In this document: positions 23,854 to 35,106 of the stretch, in pieces
Numbering within the stretch: position 1 is the stretch's first letter
How the letters are laid out: the number at the start of each line of letters is the position of its first letter
NCBI RefSeq assembly: GCF_012489685.1
Contig: NC_080043.1
Location: 60,478,283-60,542,282, forward strand
Reading direction: 5' to 3'
DNA from: Lotus japonicus
Taxonomy: Eukaryota > Streptophyta > Magnoliopsida > Fabales > Fabaceae
Length of the DNA: 64,000 bases
Notes under the pieces: generated by a model
Told to the model about the DNA's origin: nothing
Seen by the model: the letters and a program-made list of their open reading frames with translations, nothing else
The model's database searches: none
Made by a program: the position numbers and the translations under genes

Positions 23854-24345
23854 TCAGTTCTCGACACTCTCCTCCGACAATACCCCATCACCCTCATCAT
23901 CAAGTTGCTGCTGGTTCACATTGTTGAACCTCGGGTAAACATATACTTCGCCTGATGTTGTCTCAATGTGAATGAGGAAGAGATTGCTCCTTAACATTCG
24001 AAAATAAATAACGGCGCTGCGTTCTACATGGTAACGTTGGCGGAGCATGGTGGTCAGATCATCCATAAAGAAACCACCTTCACCATCATGGTTGACCCGA
24101 CAATGGAAATAGTTTCCAACAGGGTCCCATACCTCAATAACATCATCTACTATATCGCCCCACATATTCCAGAACCTCTGTGGGATCCTCAATTCTACTT
24201 CCTGCAAACACAACAACATAAAATGAGTATCAATGACATAACTAAATAAAGTTTAGAGAATAGGCGAAAGTTGTTTGTTAACCTCTTGGGGTTGCCAGAG
24301 CAAGTTGAAACGCTTGTAATCCTGACCCCAGTTCTCAGCAGCCAT
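23854..24345 (-). CDS. B3-like (DNA-binding pseudobarrel) small protein, two exons, 136 aa
   Basis: Exon 1 is 24345-24283 (21 codons, starting MAAENWGQDYKR) and exon 2 is 24201-23854. The 81-bp intron (24282-24202) has donor GAG|GTTAAC and acceptor TTTGCAG|GAAG and preserves the frame. The protein has IPQRFWNMWGDIVDDVIEVW, DPVGNYFHCRV, a middle FFMDDLTTMLRQRYHVERSA and LFLIHIETTSGEVYVYP, then an acidic tail. This beta-rich order resembles a single plant B3 domain without extra domains; the assignment is by pattern and not certain. A TATAAAG box lies about 85 bp upstream. No internal stop is present, and this is the only intact host-type gene seen. Pieces of its upstream flank recur at 18513 and 62971, so relatives of the locus have been duplicated. 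Confidence 0.6.
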
Positions 24346-24429
24346 AGTGGTAATTGAAAGATCAGTATTTGTGATAGTGAAAAAACATAAAAGAGTTGGA
24401 AGTGTATTGAGTGTTTGGGAAACAAGGTT

Positions 24430-24437
24430 CTTTATAA
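24430..24437 (-). promoter_or_regulatory. TATA box of the B3-like gene
   Basis: The minus strand reads CTTTATAAAGAACC about 85 bases upstream of the ATG. The same box with its surroundings recurs at about 63000 in a truncated copy. Confidence 0.45.
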
Positions 24438-24462
24438 AGACATGAAAATATGTTGCTAGAGG

Positions 24463-24690
24463 ACTCCTAATGAATTTGTTATTTTTCAAGAACAAATGAT
24501 GATGACTATTTGTCGATTATACCGTTTAATATATGTTAGTTTTCTTCAATATACAAAATAAAAATAAGGAAACGATACAGTAGAAGAAAAAGGTACAACA
24601 GTGGTATAGAGAAGTGAAGGAATATTGATTGTGTGTTTTCCTGATTATAGAGTAGATTGGTACATATAGAATCTATATATATGTGAAAGG
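24463..24690 (+). repeat. Copy 2 of the duplicated block (also 18513-18745)
   Basis: Near-identical to 18513-18745. It forms the distal 5' flank of the B3-like gene. Confidence 0.8.
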
Positions 24691-24735
24691 AAGGTTTTCT
24701 TCAAGAAAACCTATGCCATGTGGCACCTCCCAACT
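24668..24735 (+). mobile_element. Helitron-like 5' terminus
   Basis: TCTATATATATGTGAAAGGA, then AAGGTTTTCTTCAAGAAAAC and CATGTGGCACC. A related start lies at 27896, and related internal tracts near 22425 and 50985. Plant Helitrons commonly begin TCTATATATA. No matching CTRR hairpin end was found, so the extent is unknown. Confidence 0.35.
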
Positions 24736-24831
24736 CATCCAGTTTCCCTCCAAGAAAAAAAAATGCATTCTAATTTAATTTCATCTATTATTAATAGTTT
24801 CTTATCCTATTTGAGTCACTGGATTGTATTT

Positions 24832-26035
24832 ATTATGAATATTATGTTTTTCAAATTTCTAGGAAATTATATTATCACGAAGTTTCTTCTTTCCAATTTT
24901 AATTTTAATTTTCAGCATTATTTTTTTTGAATTCAAATCAAATAAATATTTGCTTTTCTAGACACTCATAATTAATTTTCCTAGGTACCAAAAAAGACAC
25001 TCATAATTAACAAATAATATCTTATAATTGAAATTAATTAATGTAACAAAAAGAATTAATGACGAAGTTTCTTATTAAGAATATTATGTTTTTCAAAATT
25101 CTAAGAAATTCTATTATCACGAAGTTTCTTCTTTCCAATTTTAATTTTAATTTTCAGCATTATTATTTTTTGAATTCAAATCAAATAAATATTTGCTTTT
25201 CTAGACACTCATAATTAATTTTCCTATGTACCAAAAAAGACACTCATAATTTAAAAATAATATCTTATAATTCAAATTAATTAATGTAACAAAAAGAATT
25301 ATTGACGAAGTTTCTTATTAAGAATATTATGTTTTTCAAATTTCTAAGAAATTCTATTATAATGAAGTTTCTTCTTTCCAATTTTAATTTTAATTTCCAG
25401 CATTATTATTTTTTCAATTCAAATCAGATAAATATTCTGCTTCTTGACACTCATAATTAATTTTCCTATGTACCAAAAAAGACACTCATAATTAACAAAT
25501 AATATCTTATAATTGAAATTAATAACTGTAACAAAAACAATTAATGACGAAGTTTCTTACTAATAATATTATGTTTTTCAAATTTCTAAGAAATTCTATT
25601 ATCACGAAGTTTCTTCTTTCCAATTTTAATTTTAATTTTCAGCATTATTTTTTTTAAATTCAAATCAGATAAATATTTTCTTTTCTAGACACTCATAATT
25701 AATTTTCCTATGTACCAAAAAAGACACTCATAATTAACAAATAATATCTTATAATTGAAATTAATTAATGTAACAAAAAGAATTAATGACGAAGTTTCTT
25801 ATTAAGAATATTATGTTTTTCAAATTTCTTAGAAATTCTATTATCATGAAGTTTCTTCTTTCCAATTTTAATTTTAATTTCCAGCATTATTATTTTTTCA
25901 ATTCAAATCAGATAAATATTCTGCTTCTTGACACTCATAATTAATTTTCCTATGTACCAAACAAGACACTCATAATTAACAAATAATATCTTATAATTGA
26001 AATTAATGATTGTAACAAAAACAATTAATGACTCT
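24832..26035. repeat. Tandem array, about five copies of a 242-bp AT-rich unit
   Basis: The landmark GACACTCATAATTWA recurs at 24996, 25239, 25481, 25723 and 25965, so the period is 242-243 bp. Each unit contains ATATTATGTTTTTCAAA, ACGAAGTTTCTTCTTTCC, CCAATTTTAATTTTAATTTY and a local duplication of GACACTCATAATTAA around TACCAAAAAA. Copies differ by few substitutions. No coding capacity. Confidence 0.9.
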
Positions 26036-26741
26036 AATTAAAACTTAAAATTAATTAATATAGTTAATTACTTTTTTGAAATTCAGATTTAATTTACAAA
26101 ATCAGAATTCTTAAGCTATTTTGAATTTAAATATTTTTTTTTTTGAGTAAGAATTAAAATATTTTTTGATATAATGCAATTTAAAAACAATTCGGATATA
26201 AAGAACATAATTAACTATAAAAACCATATCATTTATTATTTAAAAAATTCGAATTCATGGTGAAATTAAATTATTTACAAATATTTTTATTTGAAATTTT
26301 ATAACTAATTTTTTTATTGTGAAAATTTTATTATTTTTTTGAACGCCAACGTAGTGTAGACTACACGCTTTCACCTCTTCCAGTACTGAGTACATCATGT
26401 TTTGGCACCAGAAGTTTCAGTTGAAGCAAACTTACTGCATGCCAAAATGCTAACAACACAACAAGTCAACACCTACCTATCTGGCTATGAATAAAAGCTC
26501 TTTTGTTCTTCGGTCGACCTATCAAAGGTCATCAGATAACACTAGCCCTATCCTTAAGAAAAACCTAATATCAACAGTCATATGTTTTTTTTTTTGAGAA
26601 CAAAAGATATTGCATTGATAAAAGAAAGAGTTATGAGAACAATCCTCTCATATAGATTAAAAGAAAAACTGAATAAGGAACAAAAACCCCCTCCAAAATA
26701 TCAACAGTCATATGTATCTTTGAAACAAACACATAAACATG
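26036..26741. other. AT-rich spacer, no gene seen
   Basis: Contains the near-palindrome GTGTAGACTACAC at about 26354, and a duplication of ATATCAACAGTCATATGT at 26568 and 26698 flanking an A-rich insert with LINE-tail character. Confidence 0.4.
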
Positions 26742-27270
26742 TCACTTTGCCTCTTCTGAACCCTTAAGATAAGAAGATTCACCATCTCCACTGTTGTGCG
26801 CCGCAGCAGAGCTTCCTTGGCCGTCTCCACCAGCTGTTCCAGTCTCAGAAGCATCTTGCTTGTTTCCACCACAGGCATCATTCGGACCGGCAGACGAAGG
26901 TGGACCGCCACTGCTGCCGCCTCCATGAGCAGCCTCGTTGTTGTGCATTGGATGCATGCCATTATTCATCCCTCCAGGTCTCAGCCCCATCTGCCCTTGG
27001 ATGGCCTGCTGGTGTAGCTGTGCTGCTGCTGCTGTTGTTGCTGATCCTGCATTTGATGCAGATTGCCAAATTGCATTGGCATTTTTTGGGGGAACATTCC
27101 TTGTTGCTGAGCCATTGCTGCAGCCTGAGGATGTTGCATGTAGAACCCTTGTTGCATCGCATGATGTGGCGCCATCTGTGGAGGCATGGCAGGTGTTTGT
27201 GGCTGTGAATCATCAATTGCAGCTAAGTACATCAAATTCTTTTGAAGCTGGGCTTGGTATTGGGCACATT
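26742..27270 (-). pseudogene. GRF-interacting-factor (SSXT family) gene fragment
   Basis: The minus-strand fragment starts at a splice-acceptor-like TGTTGCAG|AATGTGCC (27270) and ends at TGA 26742-26744. It encodes the second half of the SSXT/SNH domain (ECAQYQAQLQKNLMYLAAID), a Pro/Met/Gln-rich middle (FYMQHPQAAAMAQQQG, QFGNL, a poly-Gln run), then MGLRPGGMNNGM and a Gly/Ser-rich tail. GIF proteins are coactivators of GRF transcription factors. The first exon with the rest of the SNH helix is absent up to 27895, and the frame shifts within the CAG run at about 27010-27050, so this is a broken copy. Its position among Helitron-like ends suggests transposon capture, which is not proven. Confidence 0.8.
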
Positions 27271-28035
27271 CTGCAACATTTACATGGAATTTTATTTGAA
27301 AATATATCAAATATTAGAAGAAAAAATTAAAATTCGAAAATATAACAAAATAAATCATAAATTCGATAAAACCTTTTTGTTAATTTCACATTTGAATCCC
27401 GAATTTTCTTCAATACATTATTTTTTAAAACTTGTGTTAATATTAGATTGATTGTAAATTAGTATAATAAGAAAATAAATAATTGCAAATTACAAAAAGT
27501 ATTTTTTTTTAATTTTCACAATATTATTTTTTTAATTTTGAGTCTTTCCAAAAAAATTCAAATCAAATAAATATTTCATTTTTTAGACGCTCACAAGTAA
27601 CAAAAATTAATGCCTTATAATTAAAATTAATGACTCTAATTAATGCCTAAAATTAATGAATAGATTAGTAATTATTTTTTGAAAGGATAAATAGATTTAA
27701 TTATGTTTTTGAAATTCAGATTTAAATTACAAAATCAGTTTTCGAAAGCTATTTTGAATTTAAATATTTTTTAATATCATGCAAAATATACCATTTGTTT
27801 AATATATTTTTGGAAAGCTATTTTGAAATGATTGTTGACTTTACGAATCAATCATGGTTTATTATTGTACATGAAACATATATGGTAATTTGATATCTAT
27901 ATATATATATATATATATAATACATTAAAACAAGGTTTTTTTTCTAGAATGTATTGCCTTGTGGCACCCCCATATCATCCCAATTCCCTCCAAAACAAAA
28001 AAGCAATAACACATTAATTCTTAAAAATATTTAAA
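27271..28035. other. AT-rich DNA with a second Helitron-like start
   Basis: No gene is seen. A TA microsatellite begins at about 27896 as TCTATATATATATATATATA and leads into CAAGGTTTTTTTTCTAGAAT and TTGTGGCACCCCC, related to the start at 24668. Confidence 0.35.
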
Positions 28036-29226
28036 TCAGGCAGCAAATAAGGATTCTGCCCCTGACCTTGCTATTCCTGTCAAAAAATCGCCTCTAGTTG
28101 CTGGTTCTGTGGCCATTGAGGATTCCGCTATTGTTGTCTCGACGGGTGCTACACCTAGTGAAGATTTTAAGGTGTATGTGGATGATGAATTGAAATTTTG
28201 CATGAAGGCTGAGTCTGGTTGCGAATTGGATGCACGGGACTGGCGTGAGTATGGCGATCAGATTATTCGTTCTATTATTTCAGACTTTGATATGAGGATG
28301 AATGAGTTGAGGGTCACGCCGGTGTCGAAATTTCTTGCGCGGTCCGAATTTGTGACCTGTGTTGCTAGTAAGCCCTTGGTTGAGGGTGTGCGCGATGAGT
28401 TAGCGGATGTACATTCGTGTGATCGGGACGCTTGTGCCGATAACGGGTTAGAGGAGGCGCATGTTGCTAGCCATGGTGATGGTTCCACTGAGGTGTCGCT
28501 TCATGTTGTGGTCTCTCGTTTTGATGCGTTGTCTAATGAGGGGCATGTGAATGATATTGCTCTAGTTTCGGATGATTATATGGAATCTCCATCTCGCCGC
28601 AAGAGGGGTCGGCCGAAAAAGATTATTGGTCGTGGTAGGAATAATAAGGTTCTTGGATTCACTAGACGTCGTTGGAAGAAGAAAGTGTTTGAGGATATAA
28701 TTTCTGAGGATCTGCAGTCGCCGGCACTATCTGTAACACCCCGATTTCGGTGGCGTCACTTTAGTAACCAAAAAGAAAATAAAGCGGAAAAATATGAATA
28801 TTTTTTTTTCGATTTGTTTAAATGATAAAATAAAGACTTGTCGAAATAAAGAATCTACAGCGAAAGATAAACATAACTAATGTACAATATATTTACAGCC
28901 CCCGCTGTAAGTAGTGAACCTAGTCACGAGTATCCTCCAGTGACGGGAAGTAACCGAAAGTAGTGCCCGTGAGCAAATATGTACAAGCCAGAATAAAAGG
29001 TCAAGTGTTCGTAATACAGTCCTCCAAAACGAAAGTAGGTCAGCCCAAAACGGCCTAAACAAGACCTCCTAGTCCGACCAACTCTCTGTGATTTCCAAAA
29101 AGAAAACCACACAAAAAGCTAACGGTCGGGGACCTACCCTGCCCCAAAATAAGAACATGACGACCAGAGCTATAACGCTACTCCTACCCTAATCCTGTCC
29201 AGAGAAGTACACCCCGGCACTCCCAA

Positions 29227-29703
29227 CTACATGCTGGCATGATCATCGTCCGAATCAGAATCCAGGACGACTAGGTCAATGTCTACAACCATCCCCTCTC
29301 TCGCTACTGCAACATGCTCCTGGGCTGGTCTCGCGGGTCCGGGACCCGATCCAAAGTCATCAGCAATAGCAACAGTAGGTGAGCTAGAGTCCGATGAAGT
29401 CCCTCCCACAGGCTCCTCCTCCGAGGGGTCCTCGTCGTCAGAAGACGACGGTGGTGGTGGTGCTCCTACACCGGGTCCACAGTGCACGCCGGGTGGCAGA
29501 TTAAAGCTGACAGTGTAACGCTTCAGTACTCCCTCCGTCAAATGTCCCAGACTGTCGACACGATCCTCCATTATTCTCCCCGAGTAGATCGCTCTGTGGC
29601 CAGCGGGGTCGACCACCCATGAGCCGGGGATCTCCTGATCAAGCATCTCAAACCTAGTCCCCCCCGAAGGGTGGACCTTCGTAAACCAATCCGCCATGAA
29701 CAT
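29227..29703 (-). CDS. LTR-encoded acidic ORF, copy D (158 codons)
   Basis: Complete from ATG (MFMADWF), directly after the acceptor-like CATTGTCAG, to stop. The open frame continues 17 codons further upstream without an ATG. Conserved blocks: HPSGGTRFEMLDQE, GSWVVDPAGHRAIYSGRIME, VSFNLPPGVHCGPG, the linker PPPPSSSDDEDPSEEEPVGG, and the C-terminus DLVVLDSDSDDD. Against the copies in the young element, about half of the codon differences in the N-terminal block are silent. The protein is unknown to me, with no catalytic motif and no transmembrane segment. Nuclear or adaptor roles are speculation based on the acidic tail. Confidence 0.6.
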   Translation of the reverse strand: MFMADWFTKVHPSGGTRFEMLDQEIPGSWVVDPAGHRAIYSGRIMEDRVDSLGHLTEGVLKRYTVSFNLPPGVHCGPGVGAPPPPSSSDDEDPSEEEPVGGTSSDSSSPTVAIADDFGSGPGPARPAQEHVAVAREGMVVDIDLVVLDSDSDDDHASM

Positions 29704-31188
29704 CTGACAATGGGCGTAGTCCGCCAAAACACAAACAACAGATGCGAGGGTCAACTCAAAGAATTACATAAGTAACACACCCATTAGATAAAGTTTAAGG
29801 GATAGATACTTAGGCTTAGAAGTTTGTGATAGCATTATAAATTGTATATCTTCCAATTGAATGTAAATGATGATTACTGACAAATAACATATATCAAGTA
29901 AGATTAACAAGTAACAATCACACTCGGTAACTAAGTCAGTATGCATGGTGCATGAATGAGATGACGAGGAACAAGATGCAATCCGGAATGATGGGCACCA
30001 TCGAGTCAGTCCTATCACCGGCCACAGTGGGATCATTTCCGCTTGGGTGTCTCTTATACCAAACAAAATGTAGTCAGATCAGCAGTATACCCGCAGGCCT
30101 GCCATTTCTATCTGCTACTAAGAATCACCGGAGTGTTCTGATGTGGAAATCCAGGTCTTATGGCCATTTTGGAATCCACCGAGGTCCGGCATCCCACCGT
30201 GTATAAACCTCAAAATGTGTGAATGAATGCAACGTGATTAGTCAAACAACGTCTCCGACCTCACTCGTCACGTCGTCACGTGTTCTAGCTAACTTATTGT
30301 CTCTAAAAAGAATACCCTAAGGTAAATGTCGATTCTGCGACAAAAGACAATTAAATATAAAAAGAGTGCAATCACTCGTGATAACTTCTCGAGTCATCCG
30401 AATCATCTAATTCCGATGGTCAAAACTGCTCAGCGAGTAAAGAGTACCAATGTACTTGGGACTTATAGTTCCCCGACTTATCCTTTAGATAGCCAAACAA
30501 ATAAACTGCTCATCGAGCAAAAGAGTATCAACATACGTAGAAACTTATTAGTTTTCCCCAAAACTTGGATTCGACGACACTTCTCATTTTCCAAAAATAA
30601 TATCCAAACCCTAAGCTTTCATATGAGATTGTTATCATTATTTAAAGGGTTCAGAGGTTGTTTAGTGTATTATGAATTTTCCTCATAAAATAGTTTCCAT
30701 TTAGTTTTACCTCTAATCTTATGAGTTTAAAAGATCCCATAATCCCAAGTAACTCCCAAAGAAGGTCTCGATCCGTTAAAACAATAACAAGGCCCGAACC
30801 TCCGTTCTTCCCGTCAAACTTTCCCAAAATCTCTTGATAAATTTGGCATAACTGTCTGTTATCCTCACTCTAACGTACAACAGGTATATGTGTGATTGCA
30901 TAATCAAATTAGCACAATCCAGCAGTCATGGCACATATATCAACACATCCTAGATTAACCATTTAGCAAATAACATGTGAATCAATATCAACACATCCTA
31001 GATTAACCATTTAGCACATAACATGTGAGTCAATATCAAAAACAAATCCAGCGATAAATAATCAACATTGTCAGCCGAAGCCTCAGAAAACATTTCCCAG
31101 TCAATCACAATCAAGTGCATAAACAATAAATTAAGTCGAATTCTTTGACACCTAAAGCATTATCTAGTATTCAGTGAGTAGCCCTCAC

Positions 31189-31257
31189 CTCCAGTGCGAT
31201 CCTGCAGCGTTCCTTCACAACCTCCTCCTTCCGCTCCACGGAATTCCTCAAACGAAC
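31189..31257 (-). other. Exon-like block in LTR D (69 bp)
   Basis: Same block as the 78-bp copies but 9 bp shorter, which keeps the frame (peptide beginning GSFEEFRG). The donor-like GGAG|GTGAGGGC is preserved. Confidence 0.4.
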
Positions 31258-32053
31258 CTTAGAGCGAAATCACAGAATTCAATCACAATCAGTCAGAGAC
31301 TCAGCAAACAATAATTACTAAGGTTACACAAAGTATTATAAACTCCGAAGTACGATAATCTAACGCGATAAGACGAGTTTTCGAAAGAGAGAAATTTTCC
31401 TCCCCCCATTTTGGTGCTCTCGGCCACACACATGCAATTGTGTTCGGCGCTTTTTCTTCGATCAAACTTGGTTCCTAGGTTATCACTAGTCGTAACTAAG
31501 GCGAATTAAAGCTCGGAAAAATTATCGGATCGAAAACTGACGCAGGGGTATTTTGGTCAGTGTTTTTAGCTCGGAAATTCAAAATTGGAATTTCGAAAAA
31601 CAAATTAGATGGGGACGTCACCAACGATGTTTATGACAACTAATCCTACTGGCGCTAAGCTCAGTCGAGAGTTTTAAGTCTAAAGGGCGAAGCTTTGGTC
31701 AGAAAATGGGTATTTGAGCAAAATTGAAACTCGGCGGCAATTCGGCGAGATTCAGCGAAATGTAATCCGCTAAACATGCTCTTGGGCATGCAGGGAATAA
31801 GTTTAGACAGAGAAATCAAGTTATTTGAACATTTTTACAAAAAGCTCGAAACTTTGAGCACAAAAAGACATAGAGAAAAACGATAGAATTGACGATCAGA
31901 AGTAAGAAATAGCATCTATACCTCGAGGTCTTCGAGTAGCAACTGTCGGTGCAGCGATCAGGCAAGAAACGACGAAAATCACTTCCTCCCCTTCTCCTCT
32001 CAAGCTCGCGGGTTTCGTGTTGATGGTGGTGATGAAGTTTTTGATTTTTCAAG

Positions 32054-32063
32054 CTATTTATAG
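32054..32063 (-). promoter_or_regulatory. LTR promoter TATA box, copy D
   Basis: CTATTTATAG at the conserved LTR position. Confidence 0.45.
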
Positions 32064-33200
32064 TTGATGGAAAATGCGGGAAAATGAAAATTTCGCGATT
32101 CCGATTTTTCCTGTGCATTCCCCTGTGAATTCTAAGATAGGTTTTGGCGACAGAATTCCAGAACTCGAAACAAGTTTCTCATAATTAAAGCAAACGATCC
32201 AAAGTCGGTGTAAATCTATTTTACCCGAAAAACTACTTTTTGTAGTTGATGTCAGATGAGAAAACTTCTTTCTGAAAAAAGATTAGAAACATCGAAAGAA
32301 ATAGGTGTGCGCGTGTGGAATCTTCGTTTGAAGCTCCGAATAGAAAAAGTCTTCATCGACCGTTTATTTTAAGTTTCTTAAGCTATCAGGGATTTAGTTT
32401 CGGCAAACCTCCGAGAATTAGAATCGGACGTTCGTACATTCCAGGGTTTCGTATCGAAACGCTTGTTATGGAAAGGATTAAGAGAAGTTCTAACATTTCT
32501 CTGAAGATTTTTGGAATTAGTTTCTATCGTGTCTTTAAGGGTAAATTAGTCGTTTACTAATGCACTTGTCCTTGGCATAAGCGAATATTACTTGCGCTAT
32601 AACTTATATAGATTCTAATGTTATCCTTAGCCTTTTCATGAACTTTCTTATTCATAAATTCATTCCATTTCATGAACACTTGTTCAGTTTTCCTTCACGT
32701 TACATCGAACCTAATCATGAATAGGAATTTTATCGATTTATTCTAAGCTTAAAAACTTGGGTCTCACACTATCGGATGTCACACCTGGTATTGAGGAGAG
32801 GAGGGGTGCGCTCATTGAGGGTAGTGATGATTCTGTGCGCACGCGAGCAACTAATGTCTGGAAGATTGGTAAATCTTGTGGCTTGGTTTTTTTCAGGCAC
32901 GGACGAGGAGGCTATTGAGGCTTGTGTAACGCATCTTAAGGCGACTCATCCCGAGAGATACGGTGGGGGATAGGGTCTTATCTCTGCTGGTCGGGTTTTG
33001 GTTTCGTAGTGAGGGCTCGTTTTTCTAATAATTTGGTTGTTTTTGGTTGTTGTTGGCTTGTGGTAGTTGCTTTCATTTTTCGTTGTAGTTTTGTTCGTTG
33101 CTTTCGTCTTTTCTTCGTGCTTTTGTTGCATCGCCCGTTGTCAAGATCGAGGGCTTGTTTCTTGACTTTGATTAGTATATCATCTCTTTTGCTTTAAAAA

Positions 33201-33561
33201 AATCCAATTAATTGATTACACTTTTTTTTACATATATTTTCACGAAATAATATAAATTTGTTTTCATTTTTCTAAAATACATTTGATTTCTTTTTCTTTA
33301 TTGTGTGATTAATATTATATTGGTTTTCAAGTGTGTATAATGCGCAAATGAATATTTGTATATCAAATAAATATATTATATTCATTTTTTGATGTCTTGG
33401 GTACTTTTTCATATTTCATACTTCTTAGATTTTACTTTGATCTATATGTTTTTTCTTATCTAATTGTTTGGTTTGTAAATTTTGAATTTGTATGTTTACT
33501 TTACCTTTGAGGTAACCCCTTATTAAGTTGCAAAATATTATAGTGAATAGTAAAAAAATTA
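33201..33561. other. AT-rich spacer, no gene seen
   Basis: Lies between the LINE tail and the TSD of the intact LTR element. No repeat or ORF of interest was recognised. Confidence 0.5.
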
Positions 33562-34283
33562 ATTTTTGTAAGACCCAAGATTTTAAGCTTAGAATAAGTG
33601 GAAGAGATTTCCATTTACGATTAGGGTTGATGTAATGTGAAGGGAAACCTGAACGAAAGTTTATTAAATGAAATATATTTATGAAGGAGAAAGTTCAGGA
33701 AAAGTTCAAGGATTTCATTATGATCGATAAAAGTTATAGCACGAACGTTTCACGCTTAAACCTAGGTCAGAAACCCTAGTATATAGCTAATTTTCACTTT
33801 TAGGCACGACGGAAGTTAATTCCAAAAATCTTCAGAGAAATGTTAGAACTTCTCTTTTTCCATATATCAAAATCGTTTCGAGGCGAAACTCTAGGATCTA
33901 CGAACGTCCGATTCCAATCATCGGAAGTTTGCCGAAACCGAATCCCTGGTATTTCAAAACCCTAGAATTTCTCGACAATGAAGACTTTATCTATTCAGAG
34001 CTTCAAGTGAATATTCTACACGCGTACACCCATTTCTCTTGATGATTTCAATCTTTCTTCCGAAGGAAGTTTTCTATTCCGACATTCGAGGCAAAAAGCA
34101 ACTTATCGGGTAAAATAGTTTTACACCGACTTTGCACCGACTTTGCATTAGTTGCCAAAAATACAAGGAGACATCTTCTTAGCTTAGGAATTCCTTTGCC
34201 AAAACCTATCTTAGAATCCATGGAGAATGACGCCGTAAAAATCAGATTCGCGAAACTTTCTTTTTCCCGCGAATTTCCACCTT

Positions 34284-34292
34284 CTATATATA
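34284..34292 (+). promoter_or_regulatory. TATA box of the 5' LTR
   Basis: CTATATATAG precedes an A/G-rich then C/T-rich leader; the leader continues into conserved sequence ending GTTTCGAG|GTATAG, a candidate first exon/intron border. Confidence 0.6.
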
Positions 34293-35106
34293 GCAAAGAA
34301 AGGAAGAAAAATTCAAATTCTCCTCCATTTTCTCTCTTCAAACCCGCGGCCAAGAACAAGGAAGAAGGAAGAAGAGCTTTTGTTCAAACCTTGCTTGATC
34401 GTCGATCAATCAGTTGCTGCTTCAAGGTTTCGAGGTATAGTCGCTAATCCTTACCTCCGATCGCTTTTTCCATAGCTTTTCTGTAGAGTTTTCTGAGTGG
34501 ATAGTTTATGGGTTTTTGCAAAACTATCCTGAATCTTTCATTTCTGATTCTAAACCTCTTCTATATGTGCCCAAGATCACTTCTGCCGGATTAGATTTTC
34601 CGTTATGTCGCCGAAATTCCGCCGGAATCAATTCTAGCCTAAAATACCCATTTATGTAGTTTTTGAGTAAAGTTCCAACCTCTAGGCTGAAAACTATCGC
34701 CTTAGCTTAGTGCTAGTAGGATTAGTTGTCATAAACGTCGTTGGTGACGTCCCTGCAAAATTTTATTTTTGGGATTTCAGTTTTGAAAATCCTAAGTTAA
34801 AAATCATGACCAAAATACCCCTGCGACAGTTTTTGATCCGATAATTTTTCCGAGTTCAGAATACCCTTAGTTACGGCTTATGAAAGCATAGGAACCAAGT
34901 TTGATCGAAGAAAAATCGAGCCCCATAATTAGCCAAAGTGGCCGAGCCCTATTAAGGGGGAGGAAGAAATTTCCTTTTTCCGAAAACTTGTCTTTCGCGC
35001 TAGATTATCGTACCTTAGAGTATAGATTACTTCGAGTAACCTTAGTAAGTATCGATAGCTTAGTTTCCGATAGATTCTTATAGTATTCTGTGATTTTGTT
35101 GTAAAG

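Larger units (their letters stand above)
28732..32768 (-). mobile_element. Solo LTR D of the 4-kb family, 4037 bp
   Basis: Starts TGTAACACCCCGATTTCGG and ends TTGGGTCTCACA, with perfect TSD CTATC at 28727-28731 and 32769-32773. It is close to full length. It contains the ORF 29227-29703, TATA box 32054-32063, exon-like block 31189-31257 (69 bp) and the G-box region around 30260-30290. It is inserted inside the LINE ORF1. Confidence 0.92.
28045..32970 (+). pseudogene. LINE ORF1 C-terminal region with AT-hook motif, split by a solo LTR
   Basis: The left part is open for about 228 codons with no conserved N-terminal domain that I recognise. Its most telling motif is the basic RRKRGRPKK, an AT-hook-like core found in the ORF1 products of some plant LINEs. 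The coding sequence breaks at 28731 and, after solo LTR D and its TSD, resumes at 32774. The rest (TRATNVWKIGKSCGLVF…GTDEEAIEACV, stop at 32971) ends as plant LINE ORF1 proteins do. A one-base shift in the T-run near 32888 separates the last part. The ORF1 product would bind the LINE RNA; this copy is dead. Confidence 0.55.
28036..33200 (+). mobile_element. LINE-type element (ORF1 end and 3' UTR), interrupted by solo LTR D
   Basis: Two coding stretches flank the solo LTR: 28045-28731 and 32769-32970. A 3' UTR follows (TCGAGGGCTTGTTTCTTGAC, then ATATCATCTCTTTTGCTTT) with a short A-run at 33195. The element is 5'-truncated. ORF2 is absent, since the 3' UTR follows ORF1 directly, so it is a deletion derivative or a non-autonomous member. 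Confidence 0.6.

Noticed and set aside
26340..26400. Helitron 3' end near the palindrome GTGTAGACTACAC
   Set aside because: The palindrome is not followed by a CTRR terminus at the expected distance.
28258..28488. Minus-strand ORF inside the LINE ORF1 fragment
   Set aside because: Shadow of the plus-strand coding sequence.
34048..34359. 103-codon minus-strand ORF in the LTR leader region (copy at 41010-41321)
   Set aside because: Identical only because the LTRs are identical; it overlaps the promoter and is not conserved in the older copies.
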